Shown here one piece after another: positions 43,290-54,984 of a DNA stretch of 64,000 bases (positions are counted from its first letter, which is position 1; every line of letters begins with the position of its first letter). This stretch comes from Siphonodentalium dalli (lineage: Eukaryota; Mollusca; Scaphopoda; Gadilida; Siphonodentaliidae), in assembly GCA_032622095.1 (NCBI GenBank), contig CP136062.1:9513710-9577709 (forward strand), read 5' to 3'. Under the pieces are notes generated by a model. That model ran no database searches. It was given only the letters and a program-made list of their open reading frames with translations, and was not told the origin of the DNA. Position numbers and translations under genes: made by a program.

Positions 43290-43660
43290 AGCGTTCCCTT
43301 CAGGGCGACTCACAAAACATTTCCTTCTGTTTTAGTCGGTGTGACTCTCGATAGCATTACCTTATGTATTAGTCGGGGTAACTTGCGACACCGGTACCGT
43401 CTGTTTTAGTCGGGGCAACTCATGATAGCATTATAATCTGTATGAATCGGGCCGACTCGTGATAGCATGCCTTCTGTATTAATCAGGGGGACTCACAAGC
43501 ATATTTCCTTCTGTTTTAGTCGGTGCTACTCGTGATAGCATTACATTCTCTATTATGTTCTCTATAAATCGTGGAGACTCGCAATAGCATTACCTTCTGT
43601 ATGTATTAGTCGGGGTGCATGACTTGCAATACCTGTACCTTCTGTTTTGTCCGGTACGAA
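43290..43660 (+). repeat. ~37-bp minisatellite, about ten units
   Basis: Units of the form 'CCTTCTGTTTTAGTCGGGGC' plus 'GACTCGTGATAGCATTA' start near 43301, 43334, 43371, 43408, 43445, 43481, 43518, 43567, 43608 and 43649. The spacing is 36-37 bp in the first seven, then 41-49 bp. Units are substantially diverged, so the array is not young. Confidence 0.92.
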
Positions 43661-46235
43661 AATTGCATTGGCTAAGCACTGTACACAATATTGGCATTAT
43701 TATTTCCCCGACGCAAATCTGAATACGCTGGTCGTGATGCTCGTCTGTTATAGTTTCTATATGTGGTTGTTTGGGTAGCCTTTATTGTCGCGTTGGGCGA
43801 CTTCTTTTTGCAAGAATACCGGTGTTCTGCTTAATAAGTACGTCCTGCCAGATAAGTCAATATTTCTAATAATAGTAACGTGGATGTATAGCCCCGCCCT
43901 CGGAGAAATATCGCTGCAATTACGACATGGTCGTTTGGCGTTGCCTAGTCAATAAATGTGTAGTGTATGACGTATTACGCACACGATATCGAAAAAATGC
44001 TTCCGTGATCTGATTTTTGAAACGTTTTTACGCGAATAAAGGTTTAAAATCAACTCCCCGGGCAAATTTCTTCGTATTGGGGACAGGGAATGTGTTTATA
44101 CATATGGCATCGCTGTTGATAAGAATAAATTCACATTTATGCAGTGACTAGACCTATATACCTAACTTATGATGTCGATTAATAAATATGGCCCATCGAT
44201 TGCTAATTATGGCAAAATAATTAAATGCTTCTGAGAATTTAGCATTGAATGAGAAAACAAAGGTTATTACCCCCGCCCCGCCCCCACACACCATTGTTGA
44301 TAACTAGGCCTACTGTATTTTTGGCTCTATTACTTTCTTTGAATGGTCGTAGCCTATAGGCTACAGGCTATATTATCACGATAACCCATTCGGTGGCTAC
44401 ATGCATCACAATGAATGTGCATTGATACACGGGAAGAATCACACCAAGTTTTGAATACGTTACTAAAATGCTTTAACAAATTCGTAACAATGGATTGGTC
44501 AAGTACGCTTGTATTAAAGATCCTCCAGGGTTTTATACCGCGCGCTCTGTAGTCTATTAAATATACTACAATCCACGGTCAGACCACGGACACATGCGAA
44601 TTTAACTAAATCAACCACAACATAATCACAAACTTTGAGTTGGTGGTTATATACTGATGCTGCTCGTAGTCATAGATGAGAGCACACATTATATCAATAT
44701 ATAGTGTACTATATTTGCATTCTTGGCAGCTATAGTGTAAACCATCGATCGAATCTCCAATAAAGAGCAACCGAGGCAACATCGTGCGGAAAAAGTCACT
44801 CAAACCATGTTCGGTAGCATGCCTACACCTATAGGCCTATATGTATGGATCCCATGCAAAATGTCCCCTATACATTTCGTTAACTCCGTGTTTGTGTGAC
44901 TGTCTGCTGTGACGGGTGGTTAAGCGTGCCTGTATATATAGGCCTTCGCATCCACAAATCCCAGTCTATATATATAGGCTGTATATATACTGTATCGGAG
45001 AAATAGTGACACGGACTCATTATAGGAATTGATAAGTTGTAGGCCTATACATCGTTGGGTGGATAAACTATATACGTATATGTCTGAGCTAGGGATGAAC
45101 CATTTATATCAGAATCGCGATAAAGGTTATACGGTGAGCAAACTTATATTTAAAACATATTTAGGCCCTACATGAACGTGTCTAGAATGGTTCCGTTTTG
45201 GTGCAAAACTTGTGAATTTCTAAATGCACCACCTTTGATCGAACCAAAATAATTCTCAAAATTGAAGAAAGTCTATATAATTGCACCATGCTATGGCCAC
45301 ATATTGGAAATTTATAATCGCTAACTGCACACAAACCTATCAGTGTATTGGACTTCAAAGTTCAAACTGTTTTTTTTTACCAAAGTGGGAAGGGGAGACA
45401 CCACGACCCCGTCCCGTGTCAACGCGTCCGTGCATATATATAACTGATATCGTCAATGTTACTGCATTTTCTCCCCCGCCGCATGCAGCACAAGTTACAT
45501 GGGGAGGGGGGCTCTGTGCTAAATTAATTACTGTATGTTCAACTCAATTGCAGAACATTCTGCAAATAAAATATTGTTTGTATGAATTTATGCGTGGGAA
45601 AACGAAATACCATTTACGAAAGTAAGTTCTATATGCATTTCTATACCCCCCCCCCCCCCCATTTCCACAGAAGAATGCCCATTGCATCAATTTCGAGTAG
45701 TGGTTTGGACGACCCAAGTTCGTCAGTTCTATGTTCTTGTTGTTTTACCAAGAACTCAACGAACCAACAATCGAGTATTCAATAAAAGAGAATTAAGTGC
45801 GAGTTTACACACTGTCGAATTATATATATCGATTGCTCGATAATAAATTACTAACGCAAGCGCGATTGGCTTAACATATACTCAAATTAAACAGCAGGGG
45901 TTAGTACCATGCCTCTTGGAAACTAGTGACACAAGATTATTTACTGCAGATGTCATCACTTCCTAAAGAAATGAACTGGAAAATATTTCATTTGACTATA
46001 CTTAGTTAATATAAGTGAGCAATTACTGGTAGCGTGATAAAAAAAATCCCAGACAAAAGAATTTTGCTAATATAAAATATTATCACCTGATCGCATGTTT
46101 AGGCCTATGTCAGAGATAAGCACCTTGAAATTGGAGACTGCTACTTTGGGTACAAAGTTTCAGTTTTCTTTAGTAAAATTATCTAACTCAATTTAGAACT
46201 CTGACATATATTAATAAAAACTGTTTGGCTGGACC
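43661..46235. other. Unassigned intergenic sequence
   Basis: About 2.6 kb with no supported gene or array. A 114-codon plus-strand frame at 45281-45625 lacks any motif, spans a C/G homopolymer-rich stretch and is most likely chance. A C-run lies at about 45647-45660. Confidence 0.45.
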
Positions 46236-46970
46236 ATTGGTGCTAAAAAATGTACACATGGGTAAATTGACCCGGGGAGTGTCATGGGATTGGTGCCATT
46301 GACATCAGATGTCTTAAAAAGACAATAATAATTAATTATACACCCAAAATGGTCGGAATTTTGTAATAAAGATTGCTTCGCATGGGTCAATTGACACGAA
46401 TATTGTCACGAGATAGGTGTTGTTAACATCTGATTCAGACGACTTAAAGGGGCATAAACAATTCTAATTTAAAAAATGAATCATATACACAAAATGGTTA
46501 GACTCTGGTCGCTGGAAATTGGTATACAGGGGTAAATTGACCCGGGCAAACTTAAAGGGGAACTTATAGATTATATTATAGAGATGAGCAATTCTTATCA
46601 GCTTAAACGATATGTAGTAAAATTGGTACACATGGGATCCCATGACTAGGGGAATGTCATGGGATTGGCGCCTTGGACATCAGATGACATAAAGGGGGGT
46701 TTGTAAAATATGTTAACATAGCTTATCAATTAAAAGCATTTATCATCTCAGAAGATATATGGGAAAATTGGCACACATGGGAGTGTCATGGGATAGGTGC
46801 CGTTGACATCAGATGACTTAAAGAAGTACTAGTAATTAGCAATAAAGAGCGTTTATTATCAACTTAAAAGTAGAGGTAACTTTATCCAGAGTTTCATGCA
46901 ATATATATGTGATGCTTATCTCAGGTGACTAATAAATAGTTTAAATGACTGGAGGGGGCACTAATAATGT
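46236..46970 (+). repeat. ~120-bp tandem array with 'GTGTCATGGGATNGGTGCC' core
   Basis: Five units contain 'AAATTGGTACACATGGG', 'GTCATGGGATTGGTGCC', 'GACATCAGATGACTTAAAG' and 'ACTAATAATTAGC'. They start near 46250, 46380, 46515, 46630 and 46755. The first few are diverged. A partial two-unit copy lies at 6885-7125. The last unit carries 'AATAAAGAGCGTTTATTATC'. Confidence 0.85.
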
Positions 46971-48183
46971 GTTCATTCTTTACCTGAGCAATGCCAGGTA
47001 CTCTATCTAGTAATTGATATAGATATGATGGACTTATTTTTTGTATGGTGGAATGATTAGGTCCCGCGCTGACAGCACCCCTCCTCCCGTGCAAGTTTCC
47101 TCACCAAGCAGGTACTCACTGTCTGATGGCTCCATATTCATATTTTAAAATCACCTCCATATCACCTTATTGTGAAGTGCATCATTGATCTACCATTTAG
47201 TAAAGGTATCCCACAAATTTGTCATAAATGTACTTCAAAGCTTCAAATATATTACTGTATGCAGACATCTATCCAATAATTGGAGATCCTAACACAGGCT
47301 TGTCTTTCAACACACAATTGATACAAACACTTGCCATTCAAGGCACATATCTAAATTATTGTTCCTTCAATACATTGAAACTCCACAAGTACTACAGGGC
47401 ATCAGATGAATATTTAAACTAAACTGTTTAAAAAATGGAAAGATTCTTTGCAAACTTCAAGCTTCTGTTGGCCCATCAGAGGAGATACTGTAGGGAATCT
47501 TTTTGAACAAACCACTTTGATTTGAAATGGAAGTGCGCGACTAAAATATTGTAATCTGTGGGTAACATCAGGTGTGGTTTCTTCACTGCTTCAAGATTGC
47601 TGACTAATATTGATTTGAATTTATAGATATTGGGATGAAATATCTCCAAATATTGACAGTAGAATTCTTGTCTATAGGCTCTATAAAAGCTGGTAATTTA
47701 GTGACACAGCTGGGGGATAATACAAATGGAAACACTTTAGAAATGACTTATTGAAAGATGCAATTGCCCACATGCCTGTAAATATATTCATTATTGACTG
47801 AATGTAATGCAGAACCGCATGCACTGTATCTGTAATTGATAAACATCTTGCAATGGTTATTTCATTTATAACACTGGTTATACATGTTGGTATATCTTAA
47901 AAGGATAAGATATAAAAATGTCGTTTCATCTGACTGATAGAGGCAATATTATTTTCATCTCATGCATCCATGAAATGTTGGAAGGTCTTCTCCCCAACTT
48001 GTTTTCAGAGGCCATATATCCAGGACAATGGAGAGAGAGAGAAAGATAAATACTGTCAAACTATTTATTCAAATTCGGGAAAAGTCTATAACAACAATAT
48101 CTAATATGTGCTCTATAGTAGTACATACATGTATATATTAAAGTATGGAGCTTCAAAGATAAAATGAGAGTTGCACAAAATAT
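46971..48183. other. Unassigned intergenic sequence
   Basis: AT-rich DNA. A 64-codon frame at 47228-47422 has no recognised motif. A short (GA)n tract lies at about 48031-48043. Confidence 0.45.
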
Positions 48184-48191
48184 TGTATTTA

Positions 48192-48348
48192 AGAAATGAA
48201 TGTAGTCAGTGTGCATGTGTTATTGAGGGACACGGCGCTGTGGTCGTTTGGGGACATTGTGTAAAGCGGTTGACACTAAATGTGCCCCAACAACCTATGT
48301 GCAGTATCTCTCAATAACACACACGCATAAACCCACTGCATTCATTTC
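48192..48348. mobile_element. Foldback MITE with 8-bp target duplication (157 bp)
   Basis: The arms 'GAAATGAATGTAGTCAGTGT' and 'AACCCACTGCATTCATTTC' pair, and the inner 'GTGTTATTGAGGGA' pairs with 'TCTCAATAACAC'. The direct duplication TGTATTTA lies at 48184-48191 and 48349-48356, eight bases as in hAT elements. The loop, 'CGCTGTGGTCGTTTGGGGAC', is GC-richer than the arms. No other copy was seen in the window. Confidence 0.88.
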
Positions 48349-48379
48349 TGTATTTATATAGCTTTTTTATTGTTTATTC

Positions 48380-48620
48380 CCATTAACAAGACAGCAATGA
48401 CTGTGGGTCGCTCACCAGACTTTAAAGACTGAGACTCTGAAGACTACAAGGGTCAGCACGTGACAATATCACTTAAGACAAGTAGTTCTAAACAGGGACA
48501 TAGCTGGAGGTTCTCAGATGAGCAAGGCTCGTCAAATGAAATTTCTAATTGCACACCACTGACAAATCTCCAATCTCTTACCCTTTAAAGAAAACAACCA
48601 TACCACAGTACTAAGTTCAC
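48380..48620 (+). repeat. Dispersed repeat R3 copy
   Basis: 'TTAACAAGACAGCAATGACT', 'CACCAGACTTTAAAGACTGA', 'CTGAAGACTACAAGGGTCAG' and 'AACAGGGACATAGCTGGAG' match 38061-38230 in order. The right side then diverges. Confidence 0.75.
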
Positions 48621-49207
48621 AAAAATCCTTTTGCACATCCCTCTTAGATTGAATTTTACAACTGGTACCAGTACTTCAAGCTCTCAAACGTTTGAAAATT
48701 ACAAACCAAAAAAGTTAAAATTTGTGGCCAGTTTGGTCCAACAGTTTAACCTGAAGTAGGAACATATGGACTGTTGGTTTAAAAACATACATGAGGGAAA
48801 AACAAACCAAACTATGAGAACAATTCTAACCTATTTTTTATGTGAACATCTAATCTACAACTAATGTTGTACCAGGCATGAAATTTTCAACTGTTTAAAT
48901 TTTGATCAAATAGGGGGTCAAAACTCCACCGCTCTACACTCCTTCCCCGTTGGCTCCAACATTGCCCCCACCCAGGCTTCCTAGAAATCAATATTATTAT
49001 ACCAGTACCAAACAGGATAGAGGAGAGTTAAATCTCTTATCTCTGCCCCTATTAGAACAAATGTGAATCCCCATCTATGAGATCCATTCATCTAGTAATA
49101 TCAATACACCCCAACTATCCAATAGGGTATGATTTCACCTGGATGAGTGGTGGTTAACAAAATAATATTGGGACAGCCAAGTCTGTATTTAGAGTGTCTG
49201 ACCTCTG
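48621..49207. other. Decayed repeat remnants
   Basis: Fragments such as 'CTCTTATCTCTGCCCCTATT' (near 49032) resemble the (GGAC)-family repeats, but no complete unit is left. There is no gene signal. Confidence 0.4.
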
Positions 49208-49294
49208 CAGAATGAGGTCCACAAAAGGTGAATTTAATGACACTATTCCCCAAGGTGGAATAGCACAAGGTATTCACTCTCTGGGGACCTCATT
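49208..49294. repeat. Hairpin module G, solo copy
   Basis: CAGAATGAGGTCCACAAAAG with GTGAATTTAATG and the right arm 'TATTCACTCTCTGGGGACCT' match the modules in the 39-40 kb array. The flanks differ from that array, so the module can occur independently of it. Confidence 0.8.
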
Positions 49295-49979
49295 TCCTAA
49301 CGAGAGGCCATCACGATCGACAGATGTTTAACCCATACCTTGGCGATAGCGATTAGCTATAACTGATAATTGGTCTAAGATATGATCACAGTAATACATA
49401 CATGTATATCAGTACTTAAACTTAAAATCAAAAGCTCAAATAATTTGTCTTAAGAAGGGGTTAAAGTATTTGGGGTGGGGGAAGGAGTCGATTTAAATCT
49501 CATAACTCTGTCCCTATTCACACAATGACCTCTCACTGTGAGATCCAATGGTTTAGCCATTAATAAATTTGACAGATAGGATAAACAATTATCCAGCCAG
49601 CAGGTTGTTTGTCTTTACCTTCATACAACCACCCCCTAGAGCTTTGTAACATATGTCACCACTCAATTAATAACAGATTTCGCTTTGAATGACATCTATT
49701 AAAGGTACTCTCATATACTCTGGATATTGGATGTTCACATGGCAATTTATTGCTATCATTATATTACATGCAACTATTGCAATAAAATCTTCATATCTTC
49801 AAATAAGGACATCACACCTAATTAATGGTATACAACTAAAACAAATTAGTGTCAATGAAATTATTTTTTTTAATTAAATATTTTTTTTATTATTTAATAT
49901 AAAAGTTTTTTAATATTTTGTGCGTGTTAAATTGAGCGAGGAAATTCAATCTAAAAAAAAAATTTAAATTAAAAAAAAA
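49295..49979. other. Unassigned intergenic sequence
   Basis: AT-rich DNA ending in A- and T-homopolymer tracts (about 49861-49990) that border the next repeat. No gene is recognised. Confidence 0.4.
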
Positions 49980-50365
49980 GAAGAAAAAAAGGGGTCATAA
50001 CTCCTTTAAAATAAATCGGATCAAACCCAAATTCGAACTTGATCTGTATTTTGGGCTGATAATCTCGCATACCAAATTTCGTGTCAATCAGATGAAATTG
50101 TTTTTGAGTTATGGCAGCATGTGTAAATTATAAGTAAAAAAGGGCCATAACCAGCCAAAACTGTAAAAAAAAAAAAAACTCGATTCAAACCCATATTCGA
50201 ACTCGAACTGTATTTTGGGCTGAGAAACCTGTATACAAAATTTGGTTCCGATCAAATAGAAAATGTTCGAGTTATCGCATTATGCCTAAAGTGTCTACGG
50301 ACGGACAGACAGATGGATGTACAGATGAACGATGTGTACCATACTGTGGTATAGGTACACATAAA
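49980..50365 (+). repeat. 'CGGATCAAACCC' family repeat, two units plus 3' end
   Basis: Units contain 'AAATCGGATCAAACCCAAAT', 'GAACTTGATCTGTATTTTGG' and 'CATACCAAATTTCGTGTCAA'. The 3' end has 'AAAGTGTCTACGGACGGACA' and then the inverted pair TGTGTACCATA / TATAGGTACACA. The same 3' structure, with GTTTACC and GGTAAAC, closes the copy at 53640-54140. A structured 3' end after a GGAC run appears to be a family hallmark. Confidence 0.82.
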
Positions 50366-50768
50366 AAGTTTTATCTCTTGCAGAGTACAAGAAAAATGTA
50401 TCAAAGTTCAAACCTGTTGTGCCTCTTTAATATTTCTATTCACATTTGTAATCAATTGAAATCAATGTCGAAAAAGCTTTCCATTAATATATAAATAAAA
50501 CAAACTAGACCTACAGTTCTAAAAGTGTTTTGAATAATTATTTTGTTCTCATAGACTGATACAGAGCTCTCAAGTTGTCTTCCCAAGCAACCAACAAATC
50601 TACTAAACACAATCACATTATTAACCTCCAATAGTAATGCTATTAAACAATAAAACCAGATTATATTTTCCTTTAAGACGAAATTTAAATAACCATGCAT
50701 ATAAAATATAAAAGCATAAACATTCCATCTATGATATCTCATCATATGGCCAACACATCTGCTAGCAG
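50366..50768. other. Unassigned intergenic sequence
   Basis: A 127-codon minus-strand frame at 50452-50835 crosses into the next element. It is hydrophobic, with no family motif, and I do not support it as a gene. Confidence 0.4.
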
Positions 50769-52165
50769 TTAATGGACCTATCCCTACGTCCCGCCCACCT
50801 TTAGACTGCATGGTTACTGTTACTATGCACCACAAGCCATCTCACTTCCGATATCTCTTCAGTGCTAAAATAGCTTCCGATGAGAAAGGACTGTGTTGTT
50901 AAACGCCATGTAACACGATAATATAGGTCCCTTCTGAATATCACGATTTTCAAGATACCTTTGTGTGTATATATGCAACATGTAAAAGTGACTGTCATTA
51001 GATATAAACAAAAATAGAACCAGTTTTTAAACAAAAAACAGGTGTGATTGTTAGGCCACTTCCGATTAACAACAAAGATAGATGTTTAGGCATACGTTGA
51101 ATCAAACGGTGTAAATGAAGCCATTATGAAACTTCAATATCAAATAACAAATTTACTATCGAAGCTATGCTAATGGTTCACACCTTGATGCAATAAACCA
51201 AACGTAGGTGTACATGTGGTAATTAATCTATAATCCCTCTTTTGTCGAAATAAATATAACGATATCAGATTACCATACACGAGCGTCCTGAATGAACCCT
51301 GGTGCCATCAGGCCGAATGCAACGGATTATCAAATAATGGCCTTTTAAAATTGCACATCCTATTTTCCCGTAAATAATGTACATTAAAGAAAATGCCCAC
51401 TATCATGGAGTCAGTTGCATGTTGCCATGTCGAGGCAACAAATGGCACAAAGTGAACTTGTTCGGTGAAGGTTGCGTGTATACACTGCGAAGCACGTGCA
51501 ATGTGTGAAATTTCGTGTAATTCTTTTGGAAAACATCTGTTGATTCTCATTTACACGTACATTGTCGGAGGAAGCTTTAGATTCTCAAATGGATTCAGTA
51601 AGATCGACGTTCGCACGAGCTCCTACAGGTTAGTGCAAATAGCAGACAGTCGAACTCAATATTACCACGATGTTATAACAGCAACAAATGTATACATTTA
51701 TAACGAAAAACACTTCACATAAAACACATACTCGCGGCACAATTAATATTCATAACGCATCACCGATCGGGACTACTATTTCCACATTTTAGTCTGAAAT
51801 CTGTTATATATAAATATTGAAATTTAAATAACACTAGGATGCGAGTGTGGTCGGTGGCATTGTTTAATCCAGCCTAAAGAGATGTCATAGTTACTTTTTT
51901 TTATTTAGGAAACCGAACTAAAACATGTATAAATATCGTTCGTCAATTGGACATGTTCCACATGCACATATCAACACCATTGTAGCTTTTTAAGATATAT
52001 TTTGCTCCCGTGTTCGTAAATTCCCTATAGCTTACAACTGTAGTTAGGGACTGGCTTGTGGTGCGATTCATATCACTAGGCAGACCTATGTCGCTTCCGG
52101 GTTTAAGCTATCGGCTCATTGGCTACAATTGAAATTGGGGCGGTACCTACGGATAGGTCCATTAA
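50769..52165. mobile_element. TTAA-flanked TIR element (piggyBac-like ends, non-autonomous, ~1.39 kb)
   Basis: The element is bounded by TTAA at 50769-50772 and 52162-52165. Its ends are TGGACCTATCCCTACGTCCC on the left and, on the opposite strand, TGGACCTATCCGTAGGTACC on the right, about 23 of 26 matching. A second inverted match, GCACCACAAGCC, lies 54-95 bp inside each end (50827 and 52056). TTAA target duplication is characteristic of piggyBac. No transposase-length frame or DDD motif is visible in the interior, so it would depend on a partner. The 4-bp TTAA alone is weak evidence; the extended inverted ends carry the call. Confidence 0.75.
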
Positions 52166-52751
52166 CTCAATGCAAGAGAGAGTCATTGTCACTTGATTGT
52201 TGCTCAATGTGAGAAGACAACTTCATGGCATTGTAAACCTGATTTATTAGATTCTACTTGGACAGTGCAAACTGTGTATCTTTGATATATTTTAGAGATG
52301 AATAAAATAATAAAAGGGTCATAAGGCCAGACTTTTTTAATTAAATGGTTTACGGATTTTTTGGACCTTGTTTGGGTAGGGTCGGGAGGGAAAAAAATAA
52401 ACATAAAATTGATCGAGTCAATTTTTTTTTTGGACGTTCGTTAAGGTGACACTGGTAGAACAGTTTTCTTGAATGTATCTGCTAAATATTACTGCATTAA
52501 TATCAGCATATCCATATATTAATAGTATTATTAAAGGTTCATAATTATAGATGGTTCCAGTATGTACTTTTATTAAATAGGTAAAGATATGGAAAATCCA
52601 TTCAATAGTATACATGAATGGGTTTCGATATCATACTTTTATATATATTGATATTATAATTTATAAACTTGATACCTGATGACGAGTAGACACTAACACA
52701 CACTTGGTGCCCATTTAATTAAGTTATTTGTAGTGCAGATGTTCATATAAT
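52166..52751. other. Unassigned intergenic sequence
   Basis: AT-rich sequence between the TTAA element and the candidate exon. It contains short minus-strand frames with no recognisable domains. If the neighbouring frame is a 5' exon, this would be intronic. Confidence 0.4.
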
Positions 52752-52794
52752 AAGTCCAACAAACAGCCAAATACTAAGGCTGTTTGTTGGACTT
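52752..52794. repeat. Perfect 17-bp stem hairpin
   Basis: AAGTCCAACAAACAGCC and GGCTGTTTGTTGGACTT are exact reverse complements around a 9-base AT-rich loop. It lies about 70 bp beyond the stop of the candidate minus-strand coding frame. No second copy was seen in the window. Confidence 0.9.
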
Positions 52795-52861
52795 TTTATC
52801 TACATCCAAACAAATGACTTTGAATAATTGGATATTTAAAAGGCATATTTTCTGGAGTCGG

Positions 52862-53350
52862 TCAGTCATTAATATGTGCAGATCTACCCGACCACAGTTG
52901 CTGGAGTTTCTGACTGAAAATGAGCTTTTCTGACAAAATGCAGTGATAATGATATATAACAATATTATAATGACAAGTAGTGTAAACATTTTTATTGATC
53001 GACATCAAGACATCGGTGATCGTTCTGGTAACCGGGCTTGGATCGTTTATCGCTTCCGTGACTGTTTGTACTGGTTCTTTTTCACGCAACACAAAGTACT
53101 TGAGCTCGAAAGTTTGAAGTTGTTGCGTCGGAAAGTCCACGGCCAATAACATTCCAGAAGAATCTTTGACATTTGACTTGTCAGGATCATGAGTAAATCC
53201 CAGTATACTATCTTCCTTCACTGTTCGTTCTATAAAGTTACGTTTAATAGTCTCCCCGATTGTCTCCGAACTTGCCTGCACAGTTTTTTTGATTAACGAT
53301 CCGTCTCCGCATTTAAGCAGAATTGCGAACCACATCGTAGCAGACGCCAT
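52862..53350 (-). CDS. Candidate host gene 5' exon, unknown protein (162 codons)
   Basis: This is the only long frame in the window that is not explained by a repeat. The ATG lies in AAAATGGCGTC, a good eukaryotic initiation context. The protein begins MASATMWFAILLKCGDGSL and continues with mixed, globular-looking sequence, including 'ILGFTHDPDKSNVKDSSG' and 'LQTFELKYFVLREKEPV'. This lasts to about residue 120. After roughly residue 125 the translation turns Asn/Tyr/His/Ile-rich like AT-rich intron sequence, so the true exon may end around there. The spacing of hydrophobic residues in the first ~85 positions could fit a small alpha/beta (ubiquitin-like) fold, but this is a guess. I see no catalytic motif, signal peptide or transmembrane segment. 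Downstream exons would lie at lower coordinates and none was identified. Alternatives are a retrogene or chance. Confidence 0.5.
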   Translation of the reverse strand: MASATMWFAILLKCGDGSLIKKTVQASSETIGETIKRNFIERTVKEDSILGFTHDPDKSNVKDSSGMLLAVDFPTQQLQTFELKYFVLREKEPVQTVTEAINDPSPVTRTITDVLMSINKNVYTTCHYNIVIYHYHCILSEKLIFSQKLQQLWSGRSAHIND

Positions 53351-53640
53351 TTTACACCGTGCATATTTGTAAACACGTGCTTTGTTCCCGATTGAAGCGC
53401 CACCACACGGATAGTTTAAATACGTCGACCGGGAAATCCATAGTCTGTATCAGATTTATAGAGTAGATAATTCGAGTTGCCAATGCTTCCAGTCGTTGAA
53501 CGAAATTACAGTCGCCGGGGAGAATAATAAAAAAAAATAATTAACTGATTTTCCCCCCTGTCGGGGCTGCAAAAACAGGGTCGGCGATTCCGTAAACCAT
53601 TTAATAAAAAAAGGGTGGCCTAACGCCCGCCTTAAATAAT
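53351..53640. other. Possible promoter-proximal region of the candidate exon
   Basis: Upstream (minus sense) of the ATG there are several CpGs and an ACACGTGC sequence near 53373, an E-box-type core (CACGTG). No TATA box can be placed with confidence. A transcription start cannot be assigned from sequence alone. Confidence 0.3.
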
Positions 53641-54140
53641 ATCGAATCAAACCCATATTCGAACGTGATCTGTATTTTGAGTTGAGAAACTCACATACAA
53701 AATTTGGTTTCTATCAGTTGAAAAATGGTTGATTTATCGAAGCATGCATGAATTCTATGTCAAAGGGCCATAACTCCATTAAAAAATATCGGATCAAACC
53801 CATATTCAAACTTGATATGTATTTTGGGCTAAGAAACTCGCATACCAGATTTGGTGACGGTCAGATAATTTTTTTTGAGTTGTGGCAGCATGCATGAATT
53901 CTAAGTCGAAAAAGGGCTAAAATTCCATAACAAAAATTGGATCAAACCCATATTCGAACTTGATCTGTATTTGGTGCTGAGAAATTCATATACAAAATTT
54001 GGTTCTGATCAAATAGAAAATATTTCAGTTATCGCACCATGCGTAAAGTGTCTACAGACAGACGACGGACTAATGACGAGTGGTCAATCCGGACAATGAC
54101 ACTATGTTTACCAAACTATGGTATGGGTAAACATAATATA
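53640..54140 (+). repeat. 'CGGATCAAACCC' family repeat, three units plus 3' end
   Basis: Units near 53642, 53785 and 53937 share 'ATCAAACCCATATTCGAAC', 'TTGATCTGTATTTTG' and 'ATACAAAATTTGGTTC'. The 3' end has 'GTAAAGTGTCTACAGACAGA' and the inverted pair TGTTTACC / GGTAAACA. It is immediately followed by the next family. Confidence 0.82.
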
Positions 54141-54773
54141 AGTGTCAGTGACACTGTAGCTCAACTTAGGTAGGGGAATATTTTAATGGTTGACAGTAAA
54201 TGGAGGAATAGGAAAGGTGCTAATTGAAATGTCTAACCTAGCTGTGCCAAAGGATTTAGTCATGCAAAGAGTAAAATCCAAGATGGCCACCAGCGGCCAT
54301 GTTTTTTGGCCAAATGTCCCCAAAATAACTCGTTCCCGTCTACATGTCATTGTTGACATCTATGACAAATTTCATGAAGATCCGACTAAAGCTACGATCT
54401 GCAGCCCGCGCCAAAGGATTCAGTCATGCGAAGAGTAAAATCCAAAATGGCTGCTGGCGGCCATGTTGTTTGACAGAAAGACCCCAAAATGACTCGTTCC
54501 CATCTACATGTCAATATTAACATCCATGACAAATTTCATAAATGGATTTAATTTTGAAATTCAAGATGGCCACCAGCGGCCATGTTTTTTGGCCGAATGA
54601 CCCCAAAATGACTCGTTCTCATCTACATGTCAACATTCATGACAAATTTCATAAAGATCAGACCAAAGGTACGACCTGTAGCCCGCGCCAAAGGAAATTG
54701 TTGACAGACACACAGACGACGGATGCCAACTCATGGCAATAGCTCAAACTTACAAAGTAAGTTGAGCTAAAAA
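54141..54773 (+). repeat. Dispersed element Y, copy 1 (CAAGATGGC repeats)
   Basis: It begins with the palindromic AGTGTCAGTGACACT followed by GTAGCTCAACTT, and ends AAGTAAGTTGAGCTAAAAA. Inside are three ~130-160 bp units with 'AAATCCAAGATGGCCACC', 'AGCGGCCATGTTTTTTGG' and 'CATCTACATGTC'. A longer second copy lies at 57862-58855 with the same two ends. The terminal 'GTAGCTCAAC' and 'GTTGAGCTA' are themselves inverted, suggesting short terminal inverted repeats. Frames of 82 and 66 codons inside are repeat-derived. Confidence 0.85.
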
Positions 54774-54984
54774 TGACCCTATTTGAACAAATCTGAACCC
54801 GGTCACACAAGGCCCATCCATACCGAATATAATTTAATTTCATTAAAGATTAAAGTTTCATAACTCTGCCGATGTTATAATGGTTTCACCATTTTCAAAT
54901 TTTATAACATGTTTAAAAAAAAAATCTGTTTGTTAAATTGAGCAAGGTGAAAATTCCAAAAATAATTAATTAAAAGTTTTTTTT

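Noticed and set aside
45281-45625. 114-codon plus-strand frame
   Set aside because: It has no recognisable domain, an unusual composition, and spans homopolymer runs in a repeat-poor AT-rich region. This is the length expected by chance in 64 kb.
50452-50835. 127-codon hydrophobic minus-strand frame
   Set aside because: It crosses the left boundary of the TTAA element, so part of it is transposon end sequence, and it shows no family signature.
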